Below are positions 32,501-41,817 of a DNA stretch of 64,000 nucleotides, piece after piece. The stretch spans positions 6,348,086 to 6,412,085 of the forward strand of contig CM064530.1 of the NCBI GenBank assembly GCA_032716605.1, given 5' to 3'. The notes below the pieces were generated by a model that saw only the letters and a list, made by a program, of their open reading frames with translations, did no database searches and had not been told where the DNA came from. This stretch comes from Paralithodes platypus (Eukaryota; Arthropoda; Malacostraca; Decapoda; Lithodidae). Both the position numbers and the translations under genes were made by a program. Within the stretch, counting starts at the first letter, position 1. Every line of letters starts with the position of its first letter.

Positions 32501-35500
32501 AATGCTGTTTTTTTTATAAGTACAGTAGTTGAAAAACACACATTCAACATGCAAGTCATTGTTATATAAATAATACTGTACTGTCAAATATTTAAGTAAA
32601 TTTTGTTACCTGACAAAGATGTTTAGCTTGTGATAGAGAGAAGCGGTCTGAGAAGATGTTGATGGTTCTGGTAGAGGGACGACACAAGTCTGTCGTCGGC
32701 AATGACACCCATGATGCCTCCCCTTCCACCACCCACGATGACGACTGCCACGCCAACAGGTCTCCCTCGGTGTCGCTGTCGCATGATGCTACCTACGGGA
32801 TCATACAGTAATGGTTGTTATAATAATAATAATAATAGTTCTTAAAGCTAGCGCATGCTAAGCTAGCTAAGGATAGCTCAATAAGGCCGATTAGGCGTAT
32901 TTCCATTGGGGTCCTGTACTACTACCCCATCCCTTTGCTCATGAGGGATGGTAACGACTCAGTGCTTGTGAAAAATCTTTAATGCGCCGAGCGTGGGCGC
33001 GAACCCGGGCCTTCTGGGGGGAAGTCCGAGACGCTAGTCACTACACCAAGCGAGCCGCTTAAGACGGTAAACAGACTTCCTTGATTTTTTGACATTAGGG
33101 ATCCTGAAAGATTACATTAGTTTGAGTTTAGTGTCGTATACATACAGTATAATTATGTAAGTACTGTATGTATGTATACTGTATACTCAGACACATACCC
33201 CATAGCTGGGGGTGACCGACTCGAAACAGAGCCCGAAAAAAAAAAAAAAAATCATACACTTCTAGTTCTCCCCGGAGAAGACCCAAAGACCAAGGATCAC
33301 TATGGGCCTCCAGCAACCCCCTGGTCCCAGACCTTCAGAAGAGGTTCTGGTCATAGCAGGAAGACACGCAGCGGAACATACCACAATGCCCGCCCACAGT
33401 ACACTCCCACCCCTATTCTGTCTAACTCTCTAACCCAAGACTGAACTGATTTTCCCAATTTTTTCTTCAACTAAAGAGGTAAGTTTTGGAACTCTCTCCC
33501 TCGTCCTTGAGGCAGTTTAACTGCTTCAAGCTCCGTGAGTCCAGACATTTTGAGTCGACCTACCTTGAATTTGGCTCTGTCACTTGTTCAACTTTGGGGG
33601 ACACACTTGTTACAGGCAGCTTTGCTTTTTGTCTCCTTCATTCACATAGAAAACAAAAATTACTACTGTTATCATGTAAAACACACACAAAAATTAGGAG
33701 TCACCTTTGCCATAGTTGCCGACGTCAGCACAGAGCTCCAGATGTTGAGGTCACTTATTTCTCCAGAGAAACTTTGGTAGCTTTGAAACCCTTCACCCAG
33801 AGAGTCCTGCTCCTGTCCTGTGTTGGGGGGGCAAAAGGTAGAGTGTAAGAGGTAGATAGAAGAAATGCAATGTGTAGTTTAGCATTAAGTTTGGATAGTA
33901 TTTATCTATTGCCAGACACCTTTATCTCCGCGAGGTTGGCCACCAATGAATTGCATCCATACACCTCTGTCATCTGTGAGCCAGCATCGCTTCCTCCCAT
34001 CCAACACTCTTTTTTACCCATATTCGTCTCGACTCCATCCCTCCCCCTCACTCTCGCTCTTCCTCTCTGCCCTTCCACCTCACACTCATGCATTCTTTTA
34101 GTCATTCTTTCACTAACCATACGCTCCACTTGACCGAACCACCTCAAGGTGTTCCTCTTCACACTCTCCAGCACCTCCACACCACAACACCTACATACTT
34201 CATAATTCATCTGTCTATATCTTCATGTGACTCCATAAGCACTTCTCCAGTAACTCATTTCCAACCCTCTCACTCTTAATTTCTGTCTCTCCAGCAATGT
34301 CCACGCTTCACTCCTGTACATCAATGTCGGGATTACCACACTACCATGCAGTGATTTTTTTACTTCCATGCTCACTACCCTATTCCTTGTCACTGCTTTC
34401 AGTGAGCTTGCAACCCTCTTCCCCTGTTGTACTTTCTCGCACTTCATCCTTTATACTCCCTTCTTTACTCGTCACATTGCCCAAATACCTAAATGAGTTG
34501 ACATTTTTCATTGCCTGATTATTTAACCTCCCCCCACAGTCTGTGACTGCATCCCTTTTCCAAGACCACAACCTTACTCGTCACCACATTGATTCCCAAG
34601 TTCCGTTTCTCACAAACAGTTTCAAGCATATTTACCAAAGTCTGCAACTCCCACTCATTGTCACTCGTCAGAACTGTATCATCATTAAACAGTAGCAGTC
34701 AAATTCCTCCCACTCTCTTCACTTTTCAGGGGTACTCCAACATCCACTACTCTTCTTTGCATTTCTTTCATGACTCCATCCATATATACTGTATATACTG
34801 AACAACCATGGGAAGTTGGGAACATCATTTACATCACACACCCTTGCTTTAACCTAACATTCAGATCAAAGAACTTGCTCTGATTCCCTTGTCCCCTCTC
34901 GTACACGCTCTTCACCACTTCCAGCAACTTGCCAACTACTTCGTATATCCCCAATACTTTCCACAAACCTTCTCTGTTATAGACTTTCTTCAAGTCCATA
35001 AAGGCAGCATGCAACATCCGTCCCTTCTCCAGATATTTCTCCACAACAAGTCTCATGGAGGAGATATGAATTACACAACCTTTTCCCTTCCTAAGCCCAC
35101 CCTTTTACTCACCTACCCATTGCCCTGTTACCACTCTCACTCTCTCGGTTACTATTATATAGTACATCTTCCCTAATCCTTACTAAGTTGAGGAGACATA
35201 TCCCCTTGTGAATGCCACAAACATTTCTCTCTCCTTTCCCCTTTTACAGGGGAACTATTATGCATATTTCCCTTCTCCCATGCTAGTCTACACAATGTCC
35301 ATGCCTATTTAATCACTTACTTCACCTCCATACTTCAGCATCTCACCGTACCTTCCACCAATCCATGATGCTTTACCCATTGTCACCCTCTTTAAAGCAT
35401 CACATACTTCCGACCTCCTGGTCCCCTTCTTCCACTCCTCCACTGCTTCTCTTCTTCTCCCTTCCATTTCTCATCCAATAATAACTTTGTTGTAGCCTAC

Positions 35501-36520
35501 TGTTTACGGTGTATGAATACAGTGAAAAGGAGCGTCCTCATATGAAATCATTGTATGCTACACATTTTAATTAATAACCATTGATACTGACCAATAATGA
35601 ATGTCCCCCCTGGTTCAAGAGGAGTGGTGCCCCCCGAGAAGGCCCCCCAGGCACGCTGCTCCCCGTCCAGGTAGATGGTCCAGGCTGCGGTGGCCCGGTG
35701 ATAGGTGAAGCAGAAGGTGGACCAGGACCTCAGGGGCGTGGCCAACTTGGAGCTGGCCCAGTGGCCCTGTAAACTGATCCGATACCCTCCCTCACGGTGA
35801 TCTGTAATACATAGTGCTCTATTGTCACTCTTGTGAGGGAGATGAATGAAGACCACAGAACATCAAATATCAAGTAACACCCATCCTGAACTCATTGTAC
35901 CTGTCATTGAGATAGTGTCAGACATATTGAGATCATGATAAAGAAAGATACGGACTCACCAATTCGAAGCTCGTTGTCCCTGTCATTGGAGATAGCGTAG
36001 GAGATAAGGGTGGACTCCTCGCGGAACCTGTTGAGCCTGAGTCTGTAGCAGAGGGTGAAGTCATTGAGGGTGGGGAAGGTCATCACCAGCCGGGCGTAGC
36101 TGCTGGCGGAGGGGACGCCCGACTGCTGAAGCTGCAAGACTCGTGACATCTCAGAACCCGCAGACCTCTCGCTGTGCACATTCACTTGACCTTGCACACC
36201 TGTTCCGTGTATTTATTAAAATATAAGACAAGAATAACCAGTAAAAGACATATATATCCAACAAACCAATTAATGGTAATTTTATACTCAGCTAAATTTT
36301 ATGTAGGTTAAACACAAGATTTAAATCTAATTGACTCTGCTTTTAACATTATTTCTGAGCTTTATCTACAGTAGAAAATTTGAATTCAAATATATTCACA
36401 AGACCAGTTGTCTACAGTAATTATGTACATGCAGAGTAATACATACACAGTGAGACTACAGTAATTATGTTCCCTACCTGCCATCGTGAATAGTGTGATG
36501 ATCCAACAGGATGGACTCAT
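26237..36520 (-). CDS. Cys-loop ligand-gated ion channel with pentraxin, C-type-lectin-like and LDLa ectodomain (13 coding exons)
   Basis: Exons (high to low): 36478-36520, 35960-36199, 35592-35801, 33705-33817, 32610-32792, 31974-32465, 31066-31675, 30775-30878, 30409-30517, 29345-29574, 28277-28444, 27668-27902, 26334-26535, then read-through to TAA at 26237. All phases agree, introns are GT-AG, about 1011 residues. Signal peptide about 1-18; pentraxin about 20-202 (GQEQDSLG, QSFSGEISDLNIW); C-type-lectin-like about 203-368 (WLGASD, NGG.EENCLVM, W.DIAC); LDLa 472-506 (CDLRLDCSDQSDEVEC); ligand-binding domain about 507-728 with Cys-loop C653-C667 (13 residues between); M1 about 731-753, M2 762-780, M3 794-816, His-rich loop, M4 960-979. 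By family it is a pentameric plasma-membrane channel subunit. Ligand and ion choice are unknown: M2 lacks the Pro-Ala-Arg of anion channels and the Glu of cation channels. The last splice or stop choice is uncertain. Confidence 0.88.
26640..26785 (+). mobile_element. LINE 3' end fragment in the M4-side intron
   Basis: The frame end WMGGGPSTDWGRFIRGLPFE DHGARQ, followed by caatagatacc, matches the DHGVRQ-type ends at 3440 and 56440, here internally deleted. Confidence 0.65.
26955..27130 (+). mobile_element. LINE 3' UTR fragment
   Basis: Degenerate coding end (gatctcaaaataaagaactt gac) plus tgagactgtaaccacattcc and ttaaacttgtatgtatgta. It corresponds in reverse complement to 20130-20270, and to 62140-62210 on the same strand. 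Confidence 0.6.
27668..27902 (-). CDS. Channel exon 12: His-rich cytoplasmic loop
   Basis: Acceptor ttgtatttcag, donor A|gtaaga. About 78 residues of M3-M4 loop, rich in His/Asn/Gln (NHHQDPHDRHHNFIAANNH). If the donor is not used, translation stops at TAG 27645 and M4 is lost. Confidence 0.82.
27944..28158. mobile_element. Mariner-like MITE filling a channel intron
   Basis: tacaatcacgctaataagtg ... cttattagcgcgaccgta, 215 bp. It makes up more than half of the 374-bp intron between exons 12 and 11. Confidence 0.85.
28277..28444 (-). CDS. Channel exon 11: M2-M3 loop and M3
   Basis: 56 codons, acceptor cctgctcag, donor gtgagt. TSNALPKTSYFKLIDVWLFF then IVVIFLVILLQTLVNF. LPKTSY.K.ID.W is the classic M2-M3 linker. 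Confidence 0.93.
28465..28860. repeat. 68-bp minisatellite, about 6 copies, next to the M3 exon
   Basis: The unit gtatattagtatatccacaa/atatattcttattagtaaca/ttctgattcggtctgattta repeats with near identity. It begins about 20 bp from the acceptor of exon 11, within the intron upstream of that exon. Confidence 0.95.
29235..29335 (+). mobile_element. Jockey-like LINE 3' fragment
   Basis: Reads LSLFQLWGRHSSQTVLPFVS, the same 3' end as 46390-46465 and 33575-33655. Confidence 0.55.
29345..29574 (-). CDS. Channel exon 10: M1 and M2
   Basis: Acceptor tgtttaccag, donor CAG|gtatga. Encodes VRRYTFYLLTLYIPTTLLIL (M1 with its conserved Pro) and NPEDFNSRITAAITSLLVLT SLFTQ (M2, with the 9' leucine). The M1-M2 linker lacks PAR. 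Confidence 0.93.
29985..30385. repeat. Degenerate GTGAAGTG / AAGTGCAAGATAC array in a channel intron
   Basis: The motifs gtgaagt, agtgcaaga, gtgtgaga and ataagtgtgag recur irregularly about every 15-40 bases. It contains a 29-base exact copy of exon 7 sequence at 30271-30299. Confidence 0.55.
30271..30299 (-). pseudogene. Exact 29-base copy of the channel LDLa coding sequence inside an intron
   Basis: aaaacgatacaagatccgtc + cgtgcaggt is identical to 31497-31525 in exon 7 (LDLa module). It sits about 110 bases downstream (in transcript direction) of exon 9. It is too short to encode a domain. Confidence 0.85.
30409..30517 (-). CDS. Channel exon 9: Cys-loop, second cysteine, and loop C region
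   Basis: Acceptor cctactgtacag, donor G|gtgagg. Encodes VCRLRFTLVSAASSYMVLEP and SYTGPTFLIEYQI. Confidence 0.9.
30775..30878 (-). CDS. Channel exon 8: Cys-loop, first cysteine
   Basis: 35 codons; acceptor ctactccccag, donor gtgagt. Encodes VNLFSGEENSLEMQQLYTAL then YTCDFDLIRFPFDSQ, the canonical C..D...FPFD.Q.C. Confidence 0.93.
31066..31675 (-). CDS. Channel exon 7: LDLa module and N-terminal ligand-binding domain
   Basis: 203 codons plus one base (acceptor aatatttcag, donor G|gtaggt). ACHEGEFTCTDGSCIVLEQR followed by CDLRLDCSDQSDEVEC is a complete six-cysteine LDLa repeat with its acidic calcium cage. Then IPPGYHNDIPPPPANFSQLL, LGLRWKDRRLNYLNL and KKIWTPTVFFSNAQG are the beta-1, beta-2 and loop A motifs of Cys-loop receptors. 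Confidence 0.93.
31974..32465 (-). CDS. Channel exon 6: C-type-lectin-like domain and following linker
   Basis: 164 codons, phase 0 (acceptor cttcccttcag, donor gtaaga). YLWLGASDAGVEGQW, then WEGPWRGDGPNGGTEENCLV, then GRWSDIACLDTYSFCVPCE give the WIGL-like strand, the calcium-site loop (GPN where EPN or QPD would sit) and W-x-D-x-x-C. The remainder (QPATIYLKGPAVCKHSP ... GFFHSDIYWHNGTWCLQSL) is an unassigned Cys/Trp-rich segment with an N-glycosylation site. Confidence 0.85.
32610..32792 (-). CDS. Channel exon 5: linker and start of lectin-like domain
   Basis: 61 codons, phase 0 both ends (acceptor gatcccgtag, donor gtaaca). Encodes VASCDSDTEGDLLAWQ and ends FSDRFSLSQAKHLCQ. The A..LC pattern fits the first helix and cysteine of a C-type-lectin fold. 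Confidence 0.82.
32970..33065 (-). mobile_element. tRNA-derived SINE head
   Basis: The reverse strand starts cggctcgcttggtgtagtga (A-box-like) and has agaaggcccgggttcgcgcc (B-box-like). No full cloverleaf. Confidence 0.5.
33165..33655. mobile_element. Two abutting retroelement 3' ends in a channel intron
   Basis: 33165-33245 is a reverse copy of the gggctctgtctcgagtcgg tail with poly(A) on its right. 33360-33655 is a + strand Jockey-like 3' end (SPDILSRPTLNLALSLVQLW, ALLFVSFIHIEN) like 46200-46465. Confidence 0.55.
33705..33817 (-). CDS. Channel exon 4: pentraxin C-terminal part
   Basis: Acceptor ccccaacacag; encodes GQEQDSLGEGFQSYQSFSGE and ISDLNIWSSVLTSATMAK, donor gtgact. The GQ.QD and SF.GEISD.N.W motifs are diagnostic for pentraxins; Q/E/D positions match family calcium ligands. 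It lies beyond a large intron filled with a dead LINE. Confidence 0.9.
33898..35470 (-). pseudogene. Decayed LINE reverse transcriptase in a channel intron
   Basis: Broken frames on the reverse strand give MLHAAFMDLKKVYNREGLWK, RLKQGCVM, NSFRYLGNVTSKEGS, VVIPTLMYRSEAWTLLER, NTLRWFGQVERMVSERMTKR and the tail near tatctattgccagacacc at 33903. This is the same family as 18779-19649 but more degenerate, with many stops and frameshifts. Confidence 0.85.
35592..35801 (-). CDS. Channel exon 3: pentraxin core
   Basis: Acceptor tgtattacag; encodes DHREGGYRISLQGHW, RSWSTFCFTYHRATAAWTIY, LDGEQ and PLEPGGTFII, donor gtcagt. C125 pairs with C65 in the family. The usual H-x-C-x-[S/T]-W signature reads T-F-C-F-T-Y here. 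Confidence 0.88.
35960..36199 (-). CDS. Channel exon 2: pentraxin domain, N-terminal part
   Basis: Acceptor cacggaacag; encodes SYARLVMTFPTLNDFTLCYR and ends SNDRDNELRI at donor gtgagt. FTLC holds the first pentraxin cysteine (C65) and ND..EL is a conserved pentraxin strand. Confidence 0.88.
36478..36520 (-). CDS. Channel exon 1: start and signal peptide
   Basis: ATG at 36520; encodes MSPSCWIITLFTMA, then donor G|gtaggg. Hydrophobic core followed by small residues supports a signal peptide continuing into exon 2 (GVQG). Phase 1. Confidence 0.75.
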
Positions 36521-36528
36521 TCTAAATA

Positions 36529-38110
36529 GTGAGGTATTTATACAAACACGTTACTGCAATAGTCTCAGGAGGGAAATACTGTGCTTCAGTCCTTCAGCAT
36601 ATTAATGGAGGCCTCCCAGTAACTGCCAAAGAAAATGAGAAGTTTGGTAGTGAAGAATACAAAGTGGCTGGACTGCCTGGCATTGGTGGGTGGAGGAGCA
36701 AGAGGAACCTCAAAATAAGGAGCCAGATGGGGGGGGGGGTTGTAGGTCCAGTTCATTTCAGCCCAGGAACTCTTTCCCCATCATCTCCCCCCCCCCCCCC
36801 CCTGGCCACCTTACAAGTCCTCCACTCCACCCCAACACTCCTCAATCCACATAGCCATCCGCCAACAAATAACTTCCAGTCATTCCAGTCCTCAGTCCGG
36901 CCTCCCAGACGCCTCGGGCAAAAAGGTACCCTTACGTCCGCACAGGTCAGCAAAAGCCCGGGCGACAGGTCAAAGGTCATCATTCGACTACCAGCCACCA
37001 CCACTGTCACAACTCGGCCCGCCATTGCCTTCATCTCACCATCTCCGTCCACCAAAATGTATTTCAAGTATATCTTTTGGTACTCCATCACCGGACAACA
37101 GTAGCGTGTGAAATTCACCGACCAGCTTGTGGAAATATTGAAGTACAATATTACTTGTGTGCCTTGAACATAATCAAAGTTGAGGTCCGCAATGCCGACA
37201 TCAAGACCAGACGATGGCTGAAGTTTCTAGATCCCCTCACCCCTGCAATTCCTTCCAACGCCATCCTCTCCTAGAACCTACAGACACAAGGACATGCCTT
37301 ATTCCCTGGCGAGGGAAGTGATGTGTAGCTACAACAAAAGAGGAATGCATCTAGAGTGGCAGCCATTAGGGTTGCCAAGCAAGAAGGACCCTAGAGGCAG
37401 CCCTCCCCATGCCCCTATTCCACTCAGATGACCACATCGGGCAGCCGCAAACATCAGGAAGGCTACCCCCTGCATCAAGGACATCTAACCCGCTCTAACT
37501 AAGATGCGACACATCCAAGACACCTCAACAGTTGAAGAGACCACTATCAGCGTGCATTGACCAGTAAGACTGAATTGGCTATTGTTTGTGACTTAGCCAT
37601 AAGTCCGGCTATTGTACGTGACCGAGCCATAAGTCCGCTCAGTGACAAACTAGGGAAATTGGCTCATGCCTGTTCCCATTCAGTTACTGTGTTGTCCCGT
37701 GACCTGCAACAGGTTGAATTGGCTATTGTAGGCCCATGCGACTTATTCACAAGTCCGATTCGTGACAGACTAGGAGAACTTGCTTCTCATTCGGATGGGC
37801 AAGGGATTAATGTTTGTCCTGGACCTTCAGATATTGTCCATGATTTATCATAAGAACTTGTACATGACTGTTCCCCCTGGGCTGACATTGTATCTCCAAT
37901 AAACCGTTCAGGCAGACAGCTGCGTGGTTGCCCAGACGATACCACTTCCAGCCACTACCCTAGTCATCACCCCACTTTGAAGCGAGCCGAGGAACGCAGT
38001 CTACCCCGAAGCAAGGGAGAGGACCAACAGCGAGGCTGCGAGAGTACTCCCATTCCCCATTGGAGCTCAAGGTTTGCAACACAGAATCCGGCTCACTAAT
38101 TGGTTGATTT
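36529..38110. other. Unidentified region upstream of the channel gene
   Basis: Contains open frames of 191 codons (+, 36529-37104) and 131 codons (-, 36753-37148), G and C homopolymers at about 36726-36740 and 36787-36804, and an aataaa at about 37899. None of the encoded sequences was recognised. It could be a degenerate LTR-type element or a non-coding transcript end. Confidence 0.35.
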
Positions 38111-38224
38111 AGGTGAAGCTCGTGTCGCTTGCATTTCTTGTCTTTTTACTCACACATACTGTAGGTGTCGTTGTCATAATTAACATATTTCAGTTGGCCA
38201 AATAAGAGTTTTCACTATACGCCC

Positions 38225-38470
38225 GTGCTGTATTGTAGGCTAGTTGTTGTTGTTCCCCAGGCTGTCTGGCCGAGCAGCCCCAAGGTCTCAAACAAAGCTA
38301 AGGCCATAACCGAGTGCCCCCACAGAACCCTCCCAGCTTTAATAACAGCCCAGGTAACCGAAGCCACTCCAAGGCGATGGGCTGAGGAGGGTGCAGAAAC
38401 GCCTGGGACACCAAAGCCTCATCCAGGGCCCTGTGCCCCTTAATAATTATGAAAAGAAAGTTGAGGGTCC
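38225..38470 (+). repeat. GC-rich dispersed repeat, copy 1
   Basis: gttgttgttgttccccaggc, ggccataaccgagtgccccc and cccacagaaccctcccagct to aagaaagttgagggtcc. A close second copy lies at 63550-63800. The CAA-rich tail on the reverse strand suggests a retroposed element. Confidence 0.65.
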
Positions 38471-38694
38471 CTCAACTTGTAGGCTAGTAATGTCTGCCAG
38501 GTGATAATTCCAGTGTGAAGATGTAGAAAACTATGTAAAATGTTCTTTCATAATAACTAAATCAAGTCTATAATAGTTGGCTGATGGCTGTTGTGTGCTG
38601 GATACAATTTCCTTGTCACGGTACCATTGGCGAAACGTATTAGTCAAATTTGACATTATTAACCTTATTTGATGCAAGGTGGATCTTCTGGGAC

Positions 38695-38905
38695 TTTTTT
38701 GTTTTGCTTCATTAGTTTGGAGATTTTAAGACGTTTCACCCCATTAGTTTGGCGATAATAAGACGTTTCATTCCATGTAAGTCAATTTTTTTCTGGGCGA
38801 GCGATAGCAAGTCTGTAACATAGAAAAAGTGGCCTTCGGCCGAAACATGTTGCTATCGATAAATATACAAAATTAGCTTGAAGGAAGTCTGGGTGGACAG
38901 GGGTT
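38695..38905 (+). mobile_element. MITE (hairpin/TTAA family), truncated
   Basis: Contains tggagattttaagacgtttc, tttctgggcgagcgatagca, ggccttcggcc and cttgaaggaagtctggg in family order. Confidence 0.6.
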
Positions 38906-39255
38906 TGCGTTAGCCAAGGGGACTTGATTTATTACTACATTGCATTGCTTTAAAATGGCAAAAACAAGCAAAATGCTCAATTATTATTAAGAGAGTGTTT
39001 ACCTTTATAATTCCCACAGTTCCTTCCTAAACTGTATAAACTCTTCTAATGATAGCCAAAATGCGTACTAATCTTCAAAGGACATTATCAATTTATATAG
39101 CGAACATTTCCGACGGCGAGTGAGAGGTTTGAAGGACGTTTACCTAATCAATAACCAGACACAAATGGACCAGTGATTATGGTGGTGTTACAGAGTCTCT
39201 CTGAAGGATTCACCCGTGATTTATAACAAGAGATGAAGTAACACGTCTGTCTCAA

Positions 39256-39624
39256 TTAAGAGGTTAGTGCTTGGTTTTTGGCCTTGATATTTATCCATTT
39301 ATTTATTTTTAAGTGTCCTTGTTAGACCTCTATCAAGCTTAGAAAAACACCCCTTAGACCCTCTTTCAAGATAAATTTGTAAATTTTTCGGTAGAAAAAT
39401 GTACCGGCCAAAGGCCGGTTCCTTCTAAAATTAAAGGCTCGCTATCGCTCGCTAGGAAATAACCAACACCTAAAGGGCACGAAAGGTCTTAATATTGGCC
39501 AAATAATTAGGCGAAAGGTCTCAAAATCGCCAAACTAACGGAACGAACGTCTTAAAATCTCAAAACTAATATGCTAAACATGAGGGAGAAGGGGGTCAAT
39601 AAAAAGTGAGGACTACCCCCTTAA
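39256..39624 (-). mobile_element. MITE (hairpin/TTAA family), complete
   Basis: ttaagaggttagtgcttggt ... ggaggactaccccctt aa-type end. Internal ccggccaaaggccgg hairpin and ggctcgctatcgctcgctag. About 370 bp. Confidence 0.75.
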
Positions 39625-39769
39625 AGTGTGTTTTAGCGCCAAACAAGACTACTATTATATAATTGTACTATAGTGTGTAATAGGTTTGTTTGTATCATTG
39701 GAACTGAAGGAGGGGCATCGCTTATTCTCTTTGGCGACACGGATATTAAGTGAGATTGTTCTAAGCCTG

Positions 39770-39983
39770 TTAACCCCTTGAAGCTCTGACGCGTTTTAGC
39801 AGTTTATTTTGGCTATCATTAGACGATTTTATGCAGCTTAGGAAGGATCTGTGAGTGTTATAAAGGTAAATCATCTCTCAATCAACCCTCTGACTTGCAC
39901 ATACCCTTCCTAATATGAATAAACTCGTCTAATAATTACCAGAAAACAAAACAGAAATGCGTATTGGAGCTTGAAAGGGTTAA
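39770..39983. mobile_element. Foldback MITE, TTAA/TAGACGATTTTAT family, complete
   Basis: ttaaccccttgaagctctga ... gagcttgaaagggttaa. The halves are inverted repeats: tagacgattttatgcagctt, aggaagg versus ccttcctaatatgaataaac tcgtcta. TTAA at both ends fits a piggyBac-type target duplication. Confidence 0.85.
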
Positions 39984-40036
39984 TAATAGCTGGAGACCCT
40001 TTTAACTGAACACAATCGTCTAATGGTAGCCAGCAT

Positions 40037-40402
40037 AAAGATAGGGGGAGATGGTTCACTTTTTGGGCGATTTTTGCATGTATTCGTTATTTTTCTAGTT
40101 TCCTCCCTAGACCTCCATCAATTTAAAAAAAAAAATCCATTACATCCCCCTTCTAGATTAATTTGTAATTTTTTCGGTAGACAAATTTCCCGGCCAAAGG
40201 CCGGTTCTTCCAACATTACTATCGTTCGCCAGGGATTTTGTTTTTATCTATATAGCACGAAAGGTCTAAATATTGACGAAGAAATTGGGCGAAAGGTCTT
40301 AAAATCGACTAACTAATGGGGCAATCATATTAACATCTGAAAACTAATGGGGCTAAACATGAGGGAGAAAGTGGTCCAGAAAACCGGCCCATCCCCCCTT
40401 AA
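40037..40402 (-). mobile_element. MITE (hairpin/TTAA family)
   Basis: Reverse-oriented copy with ccggccaaaggccggttctt and cgttcgccagg, ending cccatccccccttaa. Confidence 0.7.
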
Positions 40403-40434
40403 AAGGACAGCACCGGTACGGAAAGGGTTGACGA

Positions 40435-40760
40435 CTTTAACCCTTTCAGTACCGATGACGCCCTTCTCGTTCTATGCTGGCAACTATTAAACCCTTTTAT
40501 TCAACTTAGGTAGGACGTCTGGCATACTGTGTTGGTGGTGTAATGGTTTAGATGCTTATGTTCTGGGTGTGGTGTCTAGAATTCGAATCACGGGAGGACC
40601 ATATAATTATGCGTTCATTAGATTATTCAAGTGCATTGGGGTTTGTAGTTGATGATTAATGTTAAGAACGGGGTGTTACTTAAATAATAATACTGCAGCC
40701 TGCCTCAATTCATCATATTAGGTATCACAGATCCTTCCTAAGCTGCATGCAATCGTAATT
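40435..40760 (+). mobile_element. Foldback MITE interrupted by a tRNA SINE
   Basis: MITE left part 40435-40510 (accctttcagtaccgatgac ... ttattcaacttaggtagga). SINE about 40520-40690 (ttggtggtgtaatggtttag, gaattcgaatcacggga, aagaacggggtgttactt). MITE right part about 40728-40760 (acagatccttcctaagctgc). Confidence 0.7.
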
Positions 40761-40975
40761 TAAACCTTTGAAGATTATGACACGTTTTCACCGTTTATTA
40801 TAGCTATCTTTAGGCGATTTTAGACAGTTTAGGAAGGATCTGTGGGAATTGTAAGGGCAAAGACTATCTCGAGTAACCCTCTAACTTCCATACACCCTTC
40901 CAAATCTGAACAAAATCCTCAAATAATAGCCAAAAAACAGAACATGAATGCGTAATCGGGTCTTGAAAGGGTTAA
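40760..40975. mobile_element. Foldback MITE, TTAA/TAGACGATTTTAT family, complete
   Basis: tttaaacctttgaagattat ... ggtcttgaaagggttaa. Same fold as 39770-39983. Confidence 0.8.
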
Positions 40976-41067
40976 CTAAACTAAAATGATATTACTATAG
41001 GTGGGGGCATTCGTGTATAATATGTTGTTAGCCAAAGTTGCCAGAAAAGGAACTCGTGTATCACTAT

Positions 41068-41262
41068 TATAAAGCCGGTATCACACGAGGGCTTTTTCCC
41101 TCAACACTGGTCTGGCAGCTTATGAGGTCAACATTTATAATATTTCGGTCACCTAATTTCATCTACCATCAATTTAGTTTCCGATATATTCCAGAATGCT
41201 GCCAGAAAAATGTTGATCATCGAATGTTGACTATAAAATCTCTCGTGTGATACCGGCTTAAC
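41068..41262. mobile_element. MITE, 'GCCGGTRTCACACGAG' family, copy 1
   Basis: aaagccggtatcacacgagg ... ctcgtgtgataccggctta: inverted ends of about 19 bp around roughly 155 bp. Confidence 0.85.
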
Positions 41263-41299
41263 ACATTGTAATTCGGCCAAGCATCTTTTAGTTAGTTAA

Positions 41300-41410
41300 A
41301 ATAGGACTTCAGAGGCTATCAATCCTTCTGGATTATTAAGCCAGCACACTGTAAGTCAAGAATGGCATCAGGACTGGAGACCCTTTTCGAGAACTCCAGT
41401 CCCTTGCCCA
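41300..41410 (-). mobile_element. LINE 3' end with TAAC-type tail
   Basis: Reverse copy of the 838-957 element, with a gttagttaaa tail at 41291. Confidence 0.6.
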
Positions 41411-41432
41411 AACATCTTGACCCCCTAACCTC

Positions 41433-41652
41433 TATAAAGCCGGAGTCACACGAGCCCTTTTTCGAGCAATTTTTACGGGCAATTATGGTCTGGAAGCCTA
41501 ACAAATTACACTTTTATCAGATTTCTGCTGTGTAACATAATCTACCTTCAGTCTAGTTACCGATACCAGTGCCAAAATGTTCCGAAATAATACGAGAAAA
41601 AACTTGCTCAGGGAAAATTGACGGAAAAAGTGCTCGTGTGACAGCGGCTTAA
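41433..41652. mobile_element. MITE, 'GCCGGTRTCACACGAG' family, copy 2
   Basis: aaagccggagtcacacgagc ... gctcgtgtgacagcggctta. Contains the internal inverted pair cgagcaatttttacgggcaa / aaattgacggaaaaagtg. Confidence 0.85.
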
Positions 41653-41817
41653 CTCCAAAATGACTAGTATAATCGAGCTAATATGTCTAGTGTTTGGGAA
41701 GATTCAGCATTGGAAATTGGCATCCCATTTGCTCTAGCCCTTTTATGAGTTACAGAGGTTAGGGGTCACGATGTCTGATCTACTCATGATAATTAATGGA
41801 CTATGGAAGACGAAGGA

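Noticed and set aside
36529..37148. 191-codon (+) and 131-codon (-) open frames over the same DNA
   Set aside because: They overlap antiparallel across C and G homopolymers and carry no motif or splice support. Kept only as an unidentified region.
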